From Halomonas sp. TD01 (GTDB lineage: Bacteria > Pseudomonadota > Gammaproteobacteria > Pseudomonadales > Halomonadaceae): 64,000 bases of DNA. Every line of letters begins with the position of its first letter. Position 1 is the stretch's first letter. Both the position numbers and the translations under genes were made by a program. Location: assembly GCF_923868895.1 (NCBI RefSeq), contig NZ_OV350343.1, forward strand, positions 3,596,001 to 3,660,000, written 5' to 3'. Under the pieces are notes generated by a model that saw only the letters and a list, made by a program, of their open reading frames with translations, searched no databases and was not told where the DNA came from. Below, piece after piece: positions 62,871-64,000 of the stretch.

Positions 62871-62916
62871 ACATCTACAGCAACCCTAAGTTTTAACGCT
62901 TAGGGCCCAGGCAGAA

Positions 62917-63180
62917 TTACTTCTGCATGGAACGCTGGAACATGCGGTTCATTTCTTCACGGTTTTGCTGAGACATCTGCAGGGCAGCTTGCGCGTCGCG
63001 CTGAGCTTGGTTAGCAGTGTTCATTGCTTGTGAAGCCATGCTGCGTGCTTCTGCGGCATCAGCCTGTGCAGATTCAGCAGTCATGCGAACTTCTTCCAGA
63101 GCGCTGGTAGAAGCACAGCCAGCCAGGATTGCCAGTGAAGCGGCAGCGGCAGTCATCTTCAGAGCAGTCTTCAGAGTCAT
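62917..63180 (-). CDS. Lpp/OprI-like alanine-zipper lipoprotein
   Basis: 87 residues. Lipobox L-A-G-C (C22), then a continuous alanine-rich heptad coiled coil (A-E-A-R-S-M-A-S-Q-A near 44-53) and a C-terminal M-Q-K, whose Lys would be the peptidoglycan attachment point. The adjacent L,D-transpeptidase is consistent with this. Expected to be very abundant. Confidence 0.92.
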   Translation of the reverse strand: MTLKTALKMTAAAASLAILAGCASTSALEEVRMTAESAQADAAEARSMASQAMNTANQAQRDAQAALQMSQQNREEMNRMFQRSMQK

Positions 63181-63402
63181 AGTGTTCTCCTTGAGTCTTC
63201 CTTGGGTACAACATTAGGGGTATGACAAATTTAAGGCTAAAGCGTTAGCTCAATTTTGTCTACCTGCGGTGCAGGTTCTTTACAGTGACTTGTACCATGG
63301 CTTTACACCAAAGCACGCAAGTCAAACGCTGTTTTATAATAGACCACAGCGCTTGTCTATAGCCACGTATTCAAAACCTTGAACTTCCTTCAACGACATA
63401 GC

Positions 63403-64000
63403 CTAGCGGATCACCACGCGAGTGCCAACACCTACCAGCGAAGCAACACGCTCAATTTGCTCGTTGGTGACAGCAACGCAACCTTGGGTCCAGTGGTATT
63501 GACCATGAATATCTGGATCACCACCACCGATGCCATGTATGCCAATGGCGCCGCCCAACGCCGTATTTTGTGGCGGAGAGCCGTGGCGCCGATAGTGATC
63601 AAAATAAGCATCGTAATCCGCTTGGGAATAAATGCCTTTTTCGAGCGCCATCCTCGCATGAGGTGGCGTAGGATAATCGATACCAATAAAGATATGCCAC
63701 TGACTTTCGTAATTAAATCGATTAATTCGAAACTCGCCAAGCGGTGTCACATTATCACCACGGATCCGCTGGGTTTTCGCTCCACCACGCCCAAGAGATA
63801 TGGGTGCATAGTGCTCAACCAAAGCATTACCCCGGTAGACACTCAACGTGGCATCTTTATCATCAATTAACACCCACAGCTCATCGCTGTGACGCGGGAG
63901 ACTCGCACGAGAAAGCAGCGTCTCAACAAGATCTGTAGGTTCGTAATTATTTAAGGTACTGGAAGTCGCTGCACTGGCCACAGCAGGCCAGCCCAGCGCC
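63403..64000 (-). CDS. L,D-transpeptidase, YkuD family (5' end outside window)
   Basis: Catalytic domain with the His in I-G-I-H-G-I-G and the nucleophile Cys in T-Q-G-C-V-A-V. The frame continues past the first GTG (63981) to the window edge, reading as the end of a signal peptide (W-P-A-V-A-S-A-A), so the true start is outside the window. Second enzyme of this kind nearby; it likely has a distinct bond preference. Confidence 0.88.
   Translation of the reverse strand, partial: ALGWPAVASAATSSTLNNYEPTDLVETLLSRASLPRHSDELWVLIDDKDATLSVYRGNALVEHYAPISLGRGGAKTQRIRGDNVTPLGEFRINRFNYESQWHIFIGIDYPTPPHARMALEKGIYSQADYDAYFDHYRRHGSPPQNTALGGAIGIHGIGGGDPDIHGQYHWTQGCVAVTNEQIERVASLVGVGTRVVIR

Overview
The window looks like chromosomal DNA of a halophilic gammaproteobacterium, most likely Halomonas/Vreelandella. 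The basis is gene order: purF-cvpA-dedD-folC-accD-trpA-trpB-trpF-truA-fimV-asd-leuB-leuD-leuC follows the Pseudomonas arrangement with trpA and trpB added, and nqrABCDEF-nqrM-sthA plus gap/mfd match a second Pseudomonas-like block. The genus is an inference from memory, not a computed placement.

Layout. 1-15.5 kb: housekeeping biosynthesis on the minus strand (purines, folate, fatty acid initiation, tryptophan, tRNA pseudouridylation, FimV, Asd, leucine), with a divergent LysR regulator. 16.5-24 kb: an uptake and catabolism block with a fold-type I aminotransferase, a TetR repressor, a four-gene polar amino acid ABC importer, a class II aldolase-like protein and a GhrA-like reductase. 24-40 kb: an accessory region whose genes almost all lie on the minus strand. 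40.4-64 kb: housekeeping again, with a membrane protein, a YbeL-like zinc ribbon, leuS-lptE-holA, a PA2779/PA2778-type pair, sthA, nqrM, the Na+-NQR operon, gap, mfd, two L,D-transpeptidases and an Lpp/OprI-like lipoprotein.

The accessory region is a sedentary chromosomal integron. A frameshifted integron integrase (38877-39829, plus strand) has a perfect CTGT-N8-ACAG LexA box just upstream. Cassettes run leftward from it on the minus strand. In the first three cassettes the core site at the start is exactly complementary to the inverse core of the same cassette's attC (GTTAAGC/GCTTAAC, GTTAGAC/GTCTAAC, GTTAGCC/GGCTAAC). That is the signature expected of genuine integron cassettes. Cassette 1 is a three-gene operon: a DUF4297-like PD-(D/E)xK nuclease, a small winged-helix protein and an SMC/Rad50-like ABC ATPase. 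This is an ABC-three-component (ABC-3C) conflict system, probably anti-phage. Cassette 2 carries a permuted NlpC/P60 (YiiX-like) hydrolase split by a 1203-bp IS3-family element with a 4-bp target duplication. Removing the IS restores one open frame. Cassette 3 encodes an orphan protein with a possible nuclease core, and its attC holds an internally deleted IS remnant. Cassette 4 is a DUF1993 protein.

Farther left the attC sites decay, but the gene content stays cassette-like: two orphan pairs or singles, a CHMI-type isomerase, a small P-loop kinase, MAPEG, ASCH and GrpB proteins, an RTG-type carbenicillinase-like class A beta-lactamase and a GNAT acetyltransferase. Copies of one ~50-bp repeat family lie at both edges of the region (24.1 and 24.8 kb; 40.1 and 40.2 kb, inverted).
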